This document shows, piece by piece, positions 53,616 through 61,796 of a DNA stretch of 64,000 nucleotides. The stretch comes from Superficieibacter sp. HKU1. GTDB lineage: Bacteria > Pseudomonadota > Gammaproteobacteria > Enterobacterales > Enterobacteriaceae. The stretch spans positions 3,286,001-3,350,000 of the forward strand of contig NZ_CP119754.1 of NCBI RefSeq assembly GCF_029319185.1, read 5' to 3'. Below the pieces are notes generated by a model that saw nothing but the letters and a program-made list of their open reading frames with translations, searched no databases and had not been told where the DNA came from. Made by a program: the position numbers and the translations under genes. The first letter of the stretch is position 1; each line of letters starts with the position of its first letter.

Positions 53616-54419
53616 ATGCATCCGATGCTGAACATCGCCGTGCGCGCAGCGCGCAAGGCGGGTAACCTGATTGCCAAACATTACGAAACGCCTGATTCCG
53701 TCGAAGCCAGCCAGAAAGGCAGCAATGATTTCGTAACGAACGTCGATAAAGCCGCCGAAGCGCTAATTATCGAAACCATTCGCAAATCTTACCCGCACCA
53801 CACCATTATCACCGAAGAAAGCGGTGAACACGCAGGCGAAGATCAGGATGTACAATGGGTTATCGATCCACTGGATGGCACCACCAACTTCATCAAACGT
53901 CTGCCGCACTTCGCGGTATCCATCGCCGTGCGCATTAAAGGCCGCACTGAAGTCGCGGTGGTCTACGATCCAATGCGTAACGAACTGTTCACTTCCACCC
54001 GCGGTCAGGGTGCACAGTTGAACGGCTATCGTCTGCGCGGCAGCAGCGCACGCGATCTGGACGGCACCATCATCGCCACCGGCTTCCCGTTCAAAGCGAA
54101 ACAGCACGCGCCTGCGTACATGAAGATCCTCGGTAAAATGTTCACTGAATGTGCTGATTTCCGCCGCACCGGTTCTGCCGCACTGGATCTGGCCTACGTT
54201 GCCGCAGGTCGCGTGGACGGTTTCTTTGAAATCGGCCTCAAGCCGTGGGATTTTGCCGCCGGTGAACTGCTGGCTCGTGAAGCTGGCGCGCTGGTATGTG
54301 ATTTCACTGGCGGTCATAACTACATGATGACGGGCAATATCGTTGCCGGTAATCCGCGTGTCGTCAAAGCGATGCTGGCGAACATGCGTGATGAACTGAG
54401 CGAAGCGCTGAAGCGTTAA
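53616..54419 (+). CDS. suhB: inositol-1-monophosphatase SuhB
   Basis: A Mg-dependent inositol monophosphatase fold protein (267 residues), which in E. coli also joins the rRNA antitermination complex. Metal-binding motifs are EESGEH (about 67), WVIDPLDGTTNFIKRLPHF (about 80-98) and PWDFAAGELLAREAGA (about 208). It is very close to E. coli SuhB throughout. Confidence 0.97.
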   Translation: MHPMLNIAVRAARKAGNLIAKHYETPDSVEASQKGSNDFVTNVDKAAEALIIETIRKSYPHHTIITEESGEHAGEDQDVQWVIDPLDGTTNFIKRLPHFAVSIAVRIKGRTEVAVVYDPMRNELFTSTRGQGAQLNGYRLRGSSARDLDGTIIATGFPFKAKQHAPAYMKILGKMFTECADFRRTGSAALDLAYVAAGRVDGFFEIGLKPWDFAAGELLAREAGALVCDFTGGHNYMMTGNIVAGNPRVVKAMLANMRDELSEALKR

Positions 54420-54430
54420 TCGCCTGACCT

Positions 54431-54452
54431 GGCCCCCGTGTAGTCGGGGGCT
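54431..54452 (+). terminator. terminator-like hairpin after suhB
   Basis: GGCCCCCG and CGGGGGCT pair around a short loop 12 bases after the suhB stop; the tail has few U residues. Confidence 0.5.
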
Positions 54453-54520
54453 GGTGTATTCCCTCGCCCCCCTCCTCACCGCAATAATCTGGTTGAGTTT
54501 TATCGCTCCGCGCTGGCGTA

Positions 54521-55501
54521 TTAGAAAGGACGCAGGCCACGCGCGACGGGTTGTGCGCTGAGCCACATCACCAGCGCCGCGGCGACAAGCACACCGCCAC
54601 CCGCCAGTGCCAGCGTCGCCCAGCCGACCTGACGCCATAATACCGGTGCGTTATTGCCGCTGAGTTTTACCGCCAGTGAGCGGAAACTGTGCACCAGCAG
54701 CGCCAGCGATGAGATGGTAATTGAGGTGCCCGCCGCCATCGCCAGCGCGGAGAGTACGCCCCAGCTAAAAACACCGATCACCTTGCTGAACAGCAGTACC
54801 ATAATTGCCCCGGAGCAGGGACGCATTCCCATCGACAGCACAATCATCAGTCTGGCCCGCCAGTCGTCGCCCGCCTGCCGCTGTTCGGGGGTGGGCAGAT
54901 GCTGATGCCCGCAGCCGCAATGCGCATGGTGCTGATGATGGGGCGTAAACGCGGTAAAGGTTGGCCTACGCAGGAGTACACGCAGTTTTTTCAGCGCCCG
55001 CCAGCACAGCAATACGCCCAGTACGCCGACCAGCGCGTAACTGCCCTTTTCCAGCCAGAAGCTGCTGAGGTGTAATTCCCGCGCCGGCAATTGCAGCACG
55101 CTGAGGACAATCACCACCAGCGCAATCGCCACCAGTCCCTGAAGCAGGGATGCCGCCAGCGTCAGCCCGATGCTCGATTTAAGCTGTGAAGGATGGGTGG
55201 CAAGCCAGGTGGTTATGACAATTTTGCCGTGCCCCGGCCCCAGCGCGTGCAGTATCCCGTAGGTGAAACTAAACAGCAGCAGCGAAGCCCCGGCCCGCAG
55301 CGGGCTGGCGGCAACCGCCTGGAGCAGTGCGCTCATCTGCTGGTTTACGTCGCGCTGCCAGATAACGCTTTTGATCATCACCTGCGGCCAGTCATGCCAC
55401 AGCCACATTGCCCCGGCCAGCGCCAGTAGCAAAAAAAGCGCCAGCGGCCAAAGGTGAAGCCAGCGTCGTCCGCGGCGAACCGGATTTAAAACGAGGGACA
55501 T
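54521..55501 (-). CDS. NicO/RcnA-type nickel/cobalt transporter
   Basis: A 326-residue membrane protein of the NicO (PF03824) family with about six to seven helices. Motifs include GILHALGPGHGKIVITTWLATHP and SMGMRPCSGAIMVLLFSKVIGVF, and a metal-binding, His-rich loop HHQHHAHCGCGHQH (about residue 195) precedes the second half. Members export or import Ni2+/Co2+. It overlaps the preceding DUF1007 gene by 16 bases, so the two are probably coupled. S. Typhimurium has a similar pair near asrABC; asrABC itself is absent here. The direction of transport is not known. Confidence 0.85.
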   Translation of the reverse strand: MSLVLNPVRRGRRWLHLWPLALFLLLALAGAMWLWHDWPQVMIKSVIWQRDVNQQMSALLQAVAASPLRAGASLLLFSFTYGILHALGPGHGKIVITTWLATHPSQLKSSIGLTLAASLLQGLVAIALVVIVLSVLQLPARELHLSSFWLEKGSYALVGVLGVLLCWRALKKLRVLLRRPTFTAFTPHHQHHAHCGCGHQHLPTPEQRQAGDDWRARLMIVLSMGMRPCSGAIMVLLFSKVIGVFSWGVLSALAMAAGTSITISSLALLVHSFRSLAVKLSGNNAPVLWRQVGWATLALAGGGVLVAAALVMWLSAQPVARGLRPF

Positions 55502-56130
55502 TGTAATACCACCTGTTGTGCGAACTGCTTACCCAAATCCATATCCTCCGGCGGCGCATCGGCTTTATCCAGCGACAACGCGTAAGCGGTCATTTTTTCA
55601 TCCGGTTTTGGCGTCTGGAGCGTCAGGGTGCAGCGTGATGTATTCTGGCCTGCAAACGTAATATCGTTCTTCCCGGCATAGCTCATATCAACGAAGTATG
55701 TGGGATCGAAGGTCGAGAAGGTGTACGTTTGCCCGGACAACGGCTGCGGCTCGGCCAGCGGGAGCACAAAGGTCAGCACCGCTTTGTGCCCTTCCCTGGC
55801 GAGCTGATATTCCGACGGGCGGTTCATAAATTTTACCTTCTGTCCGTTGTGCCACACCTCGGTAAAATAGTGCTGTCCCAGCACATTGGCCATTACTTCT
55901 GCCGCCAGCTTTTTCCAGATTTCATCACCCGGCTTCGCCTCGCCCGCATCATAAAGCAGGTCCGCAGAGGTAATTTCATCCATCGTCCAGCGCATTTTAA
56001 GCGCGGTAAATTGCCCGTTTGCGGTTATAGCCTCACTGCGCATACTGATAAAACTGTGCGGATGCGCCGCGACAGATAACGATAAAAACCCGAAAATGAG
56101 CGCCAGGGCGCACGCTTTAACTTTGTTCAT
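55486..56130 (-). CDS. DUF1007 periplasmic protein, partner of the nickel/cobalt transporter
   Basis: A secreted protein of 214 residues with a signal peptide MNKVKACALALIFGFLSLSVAA, then HPHSFISMRSEAITANGQFTALKMRWTMDEITSADLL. The N-terminal His-Pro-His after the signal cleavage site and the gene pairing with a NicO transporter are typical of DUF1007 proteins, which probably bind Ni or Co in the periplasm. The start chosen (ATG, 56128-56130, with AAGG nearby) gives the cleanest signal peptide; an ATG at 56160 would add ten residues. Function is inferred from family and context. Confidence 0.78.
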   Translation of the reverse strand: MNKVKACALALIFGFLSLSVAAHPHSFISMRSEAITANGQFTALKMRWTMDEITSADLLYDAGEAKPGDEIWKKLAAEVMANVLGQHYFTEVWHNGQKVKFMNRPSEYQLAREGHKAVLTFVLPLAEPQPLSGQTYTFSTFDPTYFVDMSYAGKNDITFAGQNTSRCTLTLQTPKPDEKMTAYALSLDKADAPPEDMDLGKQFAQQVVLQCPSF

Positions 56131-56366
56131 GACCTTGTTACGTGAAAAATTCTGTGACATTCCCCAGCATTCCTTATGGAAAGACGTCCGGCTGCGCTTT
56201 CGCACTGCGATCCTTTAGCTATTCTTATACACAAATCCTTCAGGTTGCATCAGGGCAGTCAATAAAAACCTTTCTGAAACGTACATGAATACGTTGCAGG
56301 GGTAAATGTGCACGACGCCATTTGCAGGATACCGTGAACAATAACCTGTTAACTGGAACCTTACAG

Positions 56367-57644
56367 ATGATGACACTTACCGCTCCACCGTCTGTGCTTT
56401 CCAGTCCACAGCGCCGATGCCAGGTGCTGTTGATGCTGTATCTGCCGGGGCACACCATTACCCCTGATTTTATTGGCAGAGTGAATAACGTCGAGAGTGC
56501 CGTGACCCGGCAGGATATCGCTGAGGCGAATCAGGAAATCCAGCGTTATCATCGTCTCACCATCAACTCGCAGCCGGACGGTAGCTATCGGATTGAAGGC
56601 ACTGCTCTCGACCAGCGCCTGTGCCTGCTGCACTGGCTGCGTCGGGCGCTGCGTCTGTGTCCGCATTTTATCGATCGGCACTTCACGCCTGCACTGAAAT
56701 CACAAATGAAAGTGCAGGGTATCGCGCGCACGCTTTATGATGAAACCAATCTGCAAGCGCTGGTCAATCTCTGTGCCCGGCGGCTTGAGCGGCAATTTGA
56801 ATGTCACGACCGGCATTTTCTGCGGCTCTACTTACAATACTGTTTGCTGCAGCACCAACTGGGGCTGTCGCCGGAGTTTAATCCGGCTCAGCAGCTCTGG
56901 ACGCAGGCGCGGGCCGAGTACGTCGCGACGACGGATGTTATTCGTCACTGGCAGCGTCGGGTGACGCAAAAACTCCATGCCAATGAGCATCTTTTTCTGA
57001 GCCTGCTGTTTATGGTGCTGAGAACGCCGGATCCGCTGCGTGACGCGCATCAGCAGGACAGCCGCCTGCGTCTGATGATTCGTCAGCTTATCACCCGCTT
57101 TCAGCAGCTGGCAGGCCGACATTTTAGTAATGAAGAGGGACTGAGCCGCCAGCTTTATATCCATCTGGTTCAGGCGCTGGATCGTAGCGTTTTCGGTATC
57201 GGGATCGATAACAGTCTGCCGGAAGAGATCAACCAACTGTATCCACGCCTGATGCGCACCACCCGCGAGGCGCTGTGCTGTCTGGAAGAGGGTTACGATC
57301 TTCAGTTTACCGATAATGAAGCCGGGCTGATTGCAGTGATCTTCGGGGCCTGGCTGATGCATGAAGACGATCTGCATGAGAAACAGGTGCTGCTGCTGGT
57401 CGGCGACGATCCGGTGCTGGAGCAGGCGCTTGAGCAGCAGCTGCGCGAGTTAACGCTGCTACCGCTTAATATTAAATACCTTACGCTGCACGCCTTTCAG
57501 ACGCAGGGCGCCCCGAAGGAAGTGACGCTGGTGGTCACGCCCTATGTGACTCTCCTGCCGCTATTTTCTCCGCCGCTAATCCACGCCGAGCAGCCGCTCA
57601 GCGTAAATCAACGCGAGCATATTCAGCAGATGCTGGAATCTTAA
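56367..57644 (+). CDS. csiE: stationary-phase-inducible protein CsiE
   Basis: A 425-residue protein with PRD-like (phosphotransferase regulatory) helices, matching E. coli CsiE, which is induced by sigma S and cAMP-CRP. Conserved pieces include SLPEEINQLYPRLMRTTREALC, GLIAVIFGAWLM and QQLRELTLLPLNIK. The ATG at 56367 (MMTLTAPPSVLSSPQRRCQ) fits the E. coli start. Conservation is lower than for neighbouring genes, as usual for this protein. It converges with hcaT, overlapping by four bases. Function unknown. Confidence 0.9.
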   Translation: MMTLTAPPSVLSSPQRRCQVLLMLYLPGHTITPDFIGRVNNVESAVTRQDIAEANQEIQRYHRLTINSQPDGSYRIEGTALDQRLCLLHWLRRALRLCPHFIDRHFTPALKSQMKVQGIARTLYDETNLQALVNLCARRLERQFECHDRHFLRLYLQYCLLQHQLGLSPEFNPAQQLWTQARAEYVATTDVIRHWQRRVTQKLHANEHLFLSLLFMVLRTPDPLRDAHQQDSRLRLMIRQLITRFQQLAGRHFSNEEGLSRQLYIHLVQALDRSVFGIGIDNSLPEEINQLYPRLMRTTREALCCLEEGYDLQFTDNEAGLIAVIFGAWLMHEDDLHEKQVLLLVGDDPVLEQALEQQLRELTLLPLNIKYLTLHAFQTQGAPKEVTLVVTPYVTLLPLFSPPLIHAEQPLSVNQREHIQQMLES

Positions 57645-58780
57645 CGCTGCGCCGCCACGCGGGGGCGCAGCAGCATTGCCGGGAGCGCCAGGAGCGCCAT
57701 CACCCAGAAAACCCCCTGCTGAAGATGCTGATAGAGGAAACCGGCAAAAACGGTCATCACGGCAATACTGCCGCCCATTGCCACCGCCGAATACATCGCC
57801 TGCAGGCGGATAACCTCACTGCCCTGCCGTGCAGAAATATAGCGCATCGCCGCCAGATGACAGACGGTGAACGTGCCACAGTGCAGAATTTGCGCCACGA
57901 TAAGCCACGGTAGCGCCGTGGACCAGCCGAGGATCCCCCAGCGCAGCAGGCCGCATACCGCGGATAGCAGCAGCAGATCGCGGGCGCTAAACCGACGAAA
58001 CACCTTTTTACTCAACGCAAACGTCACCACTTCTGCAACCACGCCCAGCGACCATAAGTAGCCCACGGCGGAAGCTGAATAGCCCGCGCCCTGCCAGTAA
58101 ATCGCGCTGAAACCATAGTAGGCAGCGTGTGCGCCCTGCAAAAAGGAGACGCAGGCCAGAAAGCGCCAGTGTTGTACCACCAGGTTACGCCAGGCCTGCC
58201 AACCTGCCGTCTCCTGCTGACGCTTCTCCCCCTGCGGCATAACCGAAGGACGCAACAGCATACCGATTAACATGGATGCCACGCCGACGGTAAGCAGCGC
58301 CAGAATGGCCTGCGAGTCATACAGGCTGACCAGCTTACCGGTCAGGGCGGAGCCAATCACAAACGCGATGGAGCCCCACAGCCGCACGCGGCCATAGTCC
58401 ATCGTAATTTGCTTTTGCCAGGTGTTTGCCAGCGCATCGGTCAGCGGTACCAGCGGCGAGAAAAAGAGGTTGAATCCCACCATGACAACCATCAGCCATG
58501 CCACCTGCGTGCCAAACCAGAAGGCCAGAGCGAATACCAGCGTCAGTAACGCCAGTACGCGTAAGGCCATAATCAGACGAGAAGGATCGCTCACCCGCGG
58601 TGCGATCAGCAGGCTGCCGAGAAAACGCGCCACCAGCCCTAAGCCAAGCAGTAAACCGATGGTTTCCGGCGTCAGCCCGGTGCCTTTGAGCCAGACACTC
58701 CAGAAAGGCAGAAAAATACCGTAGCAAAAAAAGTAGGTGAAATAACTGAGCGCCAGCCAGCGCGTCGAGTGCAAAACCAT
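57641..58780 (-). CDS. hcaT: MFS transporter HcaT (3-phenylpropionate permease)
   Basis: A 12-helix transporter of 379 residues (nucleoside:H+ symporter-like branch of MFS), beginning MVLHSTRWLALSYFTYFFCYGIFLPFWSVWL. In E. coli it is the putative phenylpropionic acid transporter. The ATG at 58778-58780 with GAGGGGAT upstream fits the family; a longer start at 58846 lacks homology. The hca dioxygenase genes are not seen in this window. Confidence 0.92.
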   Translation of the reverse strand: MVLHSTRWLALSYFTYFFCYGIFLPFWSVWLKGTGLTPETIGLLLGLGLVARFLGSLLIAPRVSDPSRLIMALRVLALLTLVFALAFWFGTQVAWLMVVMVGFNLFFSPLVPLTDALANTWQKQITMDYGRVRLWGSIAFVIGSALTGKLVSLYDSQAILALLTVGVASMLIGMLLRPSVMPQGEKRQQETAGWQAWRNLVVQHWRFLACVSFLQGAHAAYYGFSAIYWQGAGYSASAVGYLWSLGVVAEVVTFALSKKVFRRFSARDLLLLSAVCGLLRWGILGWSTALPWLIVAQILHCGTFTVCHLAAMRYISARQGSEVIRLQAMYSAVAMGGSIAVMTVFAGFLYQHLQQGVFWVMALLALPAMLLRPRVAAQR

Positions 58781-58876
58781 GATCCCCTCCCGTGTGGAGG
58801 CGATAGTCTGGCGATAAACGGTGCGGCTTGCAATATGAAGCAACACATTATCAACATTGTTGAAAAACAGGCAAAA

Positions 58877-58900
58877 AAAAGGCCGCGCGAGGCGGCCTTT
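58877..58900 (-). terminator. rho-independent terminator after glyA
   Basis: On the minus strand AAAGGCCGC-CTCG-GCGGCCTTTTTTTTT forms a stable stem with a long U-run, 16 bases after the glyA stop. Confidence 0.92.
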
Positions 58901-58915
58901 GCAAACAATAAGGAA

Positions 58916-60169
58916 TCAGGCGTAAACCGGGAAGCGCGCGCAGATATCCAGCACTTTACCTTTGATGCGCTCGATAACCGCGTCATCATGGATATTGTCC
59001 AGAACGTCACACATCCAGCCCGCCAGCTCTTTCACTTCTGCTTCTTTAAAGCCGCGACGGGTCACCGCCGGAGAACCGATACGGATACCGGACGTGACAA
59101 ACGGGCTCTTCGGATCGTTCGGCACGCTGTTTTTATTCACGGTGATGTTGGCGCGGCCCAGAGCGGCGTCCGCTTCTTTACCGGTCAGATTTTTATCCAC
59201 CAGGTCCAGCAGGAACAGGTGGTTTTCAGTGCCGCCAGACACCACTTTGTAACCGCGGTTCAGGAACACTTCGACCATCGCTTTGGCGTTTTTCGCTACC
59301 TGCTGCTGGTAAACTTTGAATGCTGGCTCCATCGCTTCTTTCAGCGCCACGGCTTTCGCCGCGATAACGTGCATCAGCGGGCCGCCCTGCGCGCTTGGGA
59401 ATACGGCAGAGTTCAGTTTTTTGTACAGATCTTCGTCACCGCCCTTCGCCAGGATCAGGCCGCCGCGCGGACCGGCCAGCGTTTTGTGGGTAGTGGTGGT
59501 CACAACGTGGGCATGCGGAACCGGGTTCGGGTAAACGCCTGCGGCAATCAGACCCGCAACGTGCGCCATATCGACGAACAGCCAGGCACCGATGCTGTCG
59601 GCGATTTCACGCATTTTCGCCCAGTCAACCACACCGGAGTAAGCGGAGAAGCCGCCGATAATCATCTTCGGTTTGTGTTCCTGGGCCTGCTTCGCCATAT
59701 CTTCGTAGTCAATCTTACCGGACTCATCAATACCGTAAGGAATGATGTTGTACAGCTTGCCGGAGAAGTTCACCGGAGAGCCGTGAGTCAGGTGACCGCC
59801 CTGCGCCAGGTTCATACCCAGAACGGTATCGCCCGGTTGCAGCAGCGCGGTGTAGACCGCGAAGTTAGCCTGAGAGCCGGAGTGCGGCTGGACATTAGCG
59901 TAGTCTGCGCCGAACAGTTCTTTTGCGCGATCAATGGCCAACTGCTCAACAATATCAACGTATTCGCAACCGCCGTAATAGCGCTTGCCCGGATAACCTT
60001 CAGCATATTTATTGGTCAGCTGAGAGCCCTGCGCCTGCATTACGCGCGGACTGGTGTAGTTCTCGGAGGCGATCAGTTCAATGTGCTCTTCCTGACGTAC
60101 TTTTTCTTGCTCCATCGCCTGCCACAGCTCGGCATCATAATCGGCAATGTTCATTTCACGCTTTAACAT
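58916..60169 (-). CDS. glyA: serine hydroxymethyltransferase
   Basis: A PLP enzyme interconverting serine and glycine with tetrahydrofolate, the main source of one-carbon units. The 417-residue product has the PLP-lysine motif VVTTTTHKTLAGPRGGLIL (Lys229) and the N-terminal MLKREMNIADYDAELWQAM. The ATG at 60167-60169 equals the E. coli start; two codons upstream is an in-frame alternative. It is divergent from hmp, with PurR-like and NsrR-like sites between. Confidence 0.98.
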   Translation of the reverse strand: MLKREMNIADYDAELWQAMEQEKVRQEEHIELIASENYTSPRVMQAQGSQLTNKYAEGYPGKRYYGGCEYVDIVEQLAIDRAKELFGADYANVQPHSGSQANFAVYTALLQPGDTVLGMNLAQGGHLTHGSPVNFSGKLYNIIPYGIDESGKIDYEDMAKQAQEHKPKMIIGGFSAYSGVVDWAKMREIADSIGAWLFVDMAHVAGLIAAGVYPNPVPHAHVVTTTTHKTLAGPRGGLILAKGGDEDLYKKLNSAVFPSAQGGPLMHVIAAKAVALKEAMEPAFKVYQQQVAKNAKAMVEVFLNRGYKVVSGGTENHLFLLDLVDKNLTGKEADAALGRANITVNKNSVPNDPKSPFVTSGIRIGSPAVTRRGFKEAEVKELAGWMCDVLDNIHDDAVIERIKGKVLDICARFPVYA

Positions 60170-60263
60170 CCGCATCTCCTGACTCAGCTAACAATTAAAA
60201 TTGGGCAACGGCCCACAGTATAACTGATTGCCATCGTGATAACAGGTCTTGACAAACGATTTT

Positions 60264-60279
60264 ACGCAAACGATTGGCA
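60264..60279 (-). promoter_or_regulatory. PurR-like operator ahead of glyA
   Basis: ACGCAAACGATTGGCA at 60264-60279 matches the PurR consensus ACGCAAACGTTTTCGT in its left half and central CG. It lies about 95 bases upstream of glyA, where E. coli glyA has its PurR site. MetR sites are expected near but I could not place them. Confidence 0.55.
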
Positions 60280-60400
60280 TGGCGTCACATAAGGGTTTGT
60301 GCAACAAAAAGCTTACGCCCGGTAATGGAATTCTTTTCAGGGTCAAGGTGCAGATTTTTCACGTCGCAAAGAACCATTTACAACATAAGGTTATTTTTAT

Positions 60401-60423
60401 AAGATGCATTTGAAATACATATT
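60401..60423 (+). promoter_or_regulatory. NsrR operator over the hmp promoter
   Basis: AAGATGCATTT-G-AAATACATATT at 60401-60423 is an almost perfect 11-1-11 NsrR palindrome, overlapping a -10-like TATAAG. It lies 18 bases upstream of the hmp ATG. NO-sensitive repression by NsrR is the known mode for hmp. Confidence 0.85.
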
Positions 60424-60441
60424 ATAAAGAAGGATGCTGCC

Positions 60442-61632
60442 ATGCTTGATTCACAAACCATCGCTACGGTGAAAGCCACCATTCCCCTGCTACTGGAAAC
60501 CGGCCCCAAACTGACCGCGCATTTTTACGATCGCATGTTTGACCACAATCCAGAACTTAAAGATATTTTCAATATGAGCAACCAGCGTAACGGCGATCAG
60601 CGCGAAGCGTTGTTCAACGCTATTGCCGCCTACGCCAGTAATATTGATAACCTCCCGGCGCTACTGCCAGCGGTAGAGAAAATCGCCCAGAAGCACACCA
60701 GCTTTCAGATCAAGCCGGAGCAGTACAATATCGTGGGCGAGCATTTGCTGGCCACCCTTGATGAAATGCTCAGCCCCGGCCAGGAAGTGCTGGACGCGTG
60801 GGGCAAAGCCTACGGCGTGCTGGCGGGCGTTTTTATCAATCGCGAAGCCGAGCTGTATCAGGAGCACGCCAGTAAAACCGGCGGCTGGGAAGGCACGCGG
60901 GCGTTTCGCATCGTCGATAAAACGCCGCGCAGCAGTCTGGTCACCAGCTTCGAATTTGAGCCGGTCGACGGCGGTCCGGTCGCCGATTATCAGCCAGGCC
61001 AGTACCTTGGCGTCTGGCTGAAGCCAAAAGACTTTCCGTATCAGGAGATTCGCCAGTATTCGCTGACGCGCAAAGGTGACGGCAAGCGCTATCGTATTGC
61101 GGTCAAACGCGAGGCGGGCGGTCAGGTTTCCACCTGGCTGCATAACGAAGCGAACGTGGGTGATGTCGTCTATCTCGCCGCGCCTGCGGGTGATTTCTTT
61201 ATGCACGTTGCCCCAGAAACACCGGTTACGCTTATCTCCGCAGGCGTGGGGCAAACGCCAATGCTGGCGATGCTGGATACGCTCGCCCAAAGCAAGCATC
61301 CCGCACCGGTTAACTGGTATCACGCCGCGGAAAACGGAGACGTTCACGCGTTTACTGATGAGGTAATGGCGCTGGGCAATGCTCTGCCGCAGTTTAACGC
61401 CCACATCTGGTATCGCCTGCCGACCGAGGCGGATCGCCAGGCGGCGCGTTTTCATAGCGAAGGTCTGATGAATCTGCGCCAGTTGAAAGGAACGCTGAGC
61501 GATCCTGGGAGTCAGTATTATCTCTGTGGCCCGGTGGTGTTTATGCAGTTCGCCGCGCAACAGCTGATCGAACTGGGCGTGGAAAAAGACCTCATTCACT
61601 ACGAATGTTTCGGCCCGCATAAGGTGCTGTAA
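60442..61632 (+). CDS. hmp: flavohemoglobin (nitric oxide dioxygenase)
   Basis: It converts NO to nitrate aerobically with NAD(P)H. The 396 residues contain a globin domain (1-140; haem ligand His85 in KHTSFQIKPEQYNIVG), a FAD-binding domain with RQYSLTRKGD (about 206) and an NAD-binding domain with SAGVGQTPMLAML (about 268-280) and the C-terminal CGPVVFM...YECFGPHKVL. It is regulated by NsrR, as the operator shows, and is followed by cadC. Confidence 0.98.
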   Translation: MLDSQTIATVKATIPLLLETGPKLTAHFYDRMFDHNPELKDIFNMSNQRNGDQREALFNAIAAYASNIDNLPALLPAVEKIAQKHTSFQIKPEQYNIVGEHLLATLDEMLSPGQEVLDAWGKAYGVLAGVFINREAELYQEHASKTGGWEGTRAFRIVDKTPRSSLVTSFEFEPVDGGPVADYQPGQYLGVWLKPKDFPYQEIRQYSLTRKGDGKRYRIAVKREAGGQVSTWLHNEANVGDVVYLAAPAGDFFMHVAPETPVTLISAGVGQTPMLAMLDTLAQSKHPAPVNWYHAAENGDVHAFTDEVMALGNALPQFNAHIWYRLPTEADRQAARFHSEGLMNLRQLKGTLSDPGSQYYLCGPVVFMQFAAQQLIELGVEKDLIHYECFGPHKVL

Positions 61633-61654
61633 GCGTTTCTCCCTTGCCAGACCT

Positions 61655-61683
61655 GCGGATATCGCTCTTGTGGTGATATCCGC
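61655..61683 (+). terminator. hairpin after hmp
   Basis: GCGGATATC and GATATCCGC pair around a roughly 10-base loop, 22 bases after the hmp stop, followed by CTCTCTAT. It is a plausible but imperfect terminator before cadC. Confidence 0.45.
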
Positions 61684-61796
61684 CTCTCTATGACTCTGCG
61701 ACGATCATTTTGCGCTTAAGGTTGCCGTCTGGCAGAAATATGGGGCGGCAAAGCGTGTTATTATTAACGTTTCTATTGATTCTTTAGAGCGACTTT

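Noticed and set aside
54521..55501. assigning rcnA to the nickel/cobalt transporter gene
   Set aside because: The NicO fold and His-rich loop fit, but the DUF1007 partner and missing RcnR-type site make orthology with RcnA uncertain, so no symbol was given.
58769..60166. 465-codon open frame on the plus strand opposite glyA
   Set aside because: It is the antisense shadow of a highly conserved, codon-biased gene; no ribosome site, no protein-like features and glyA itself is certain.
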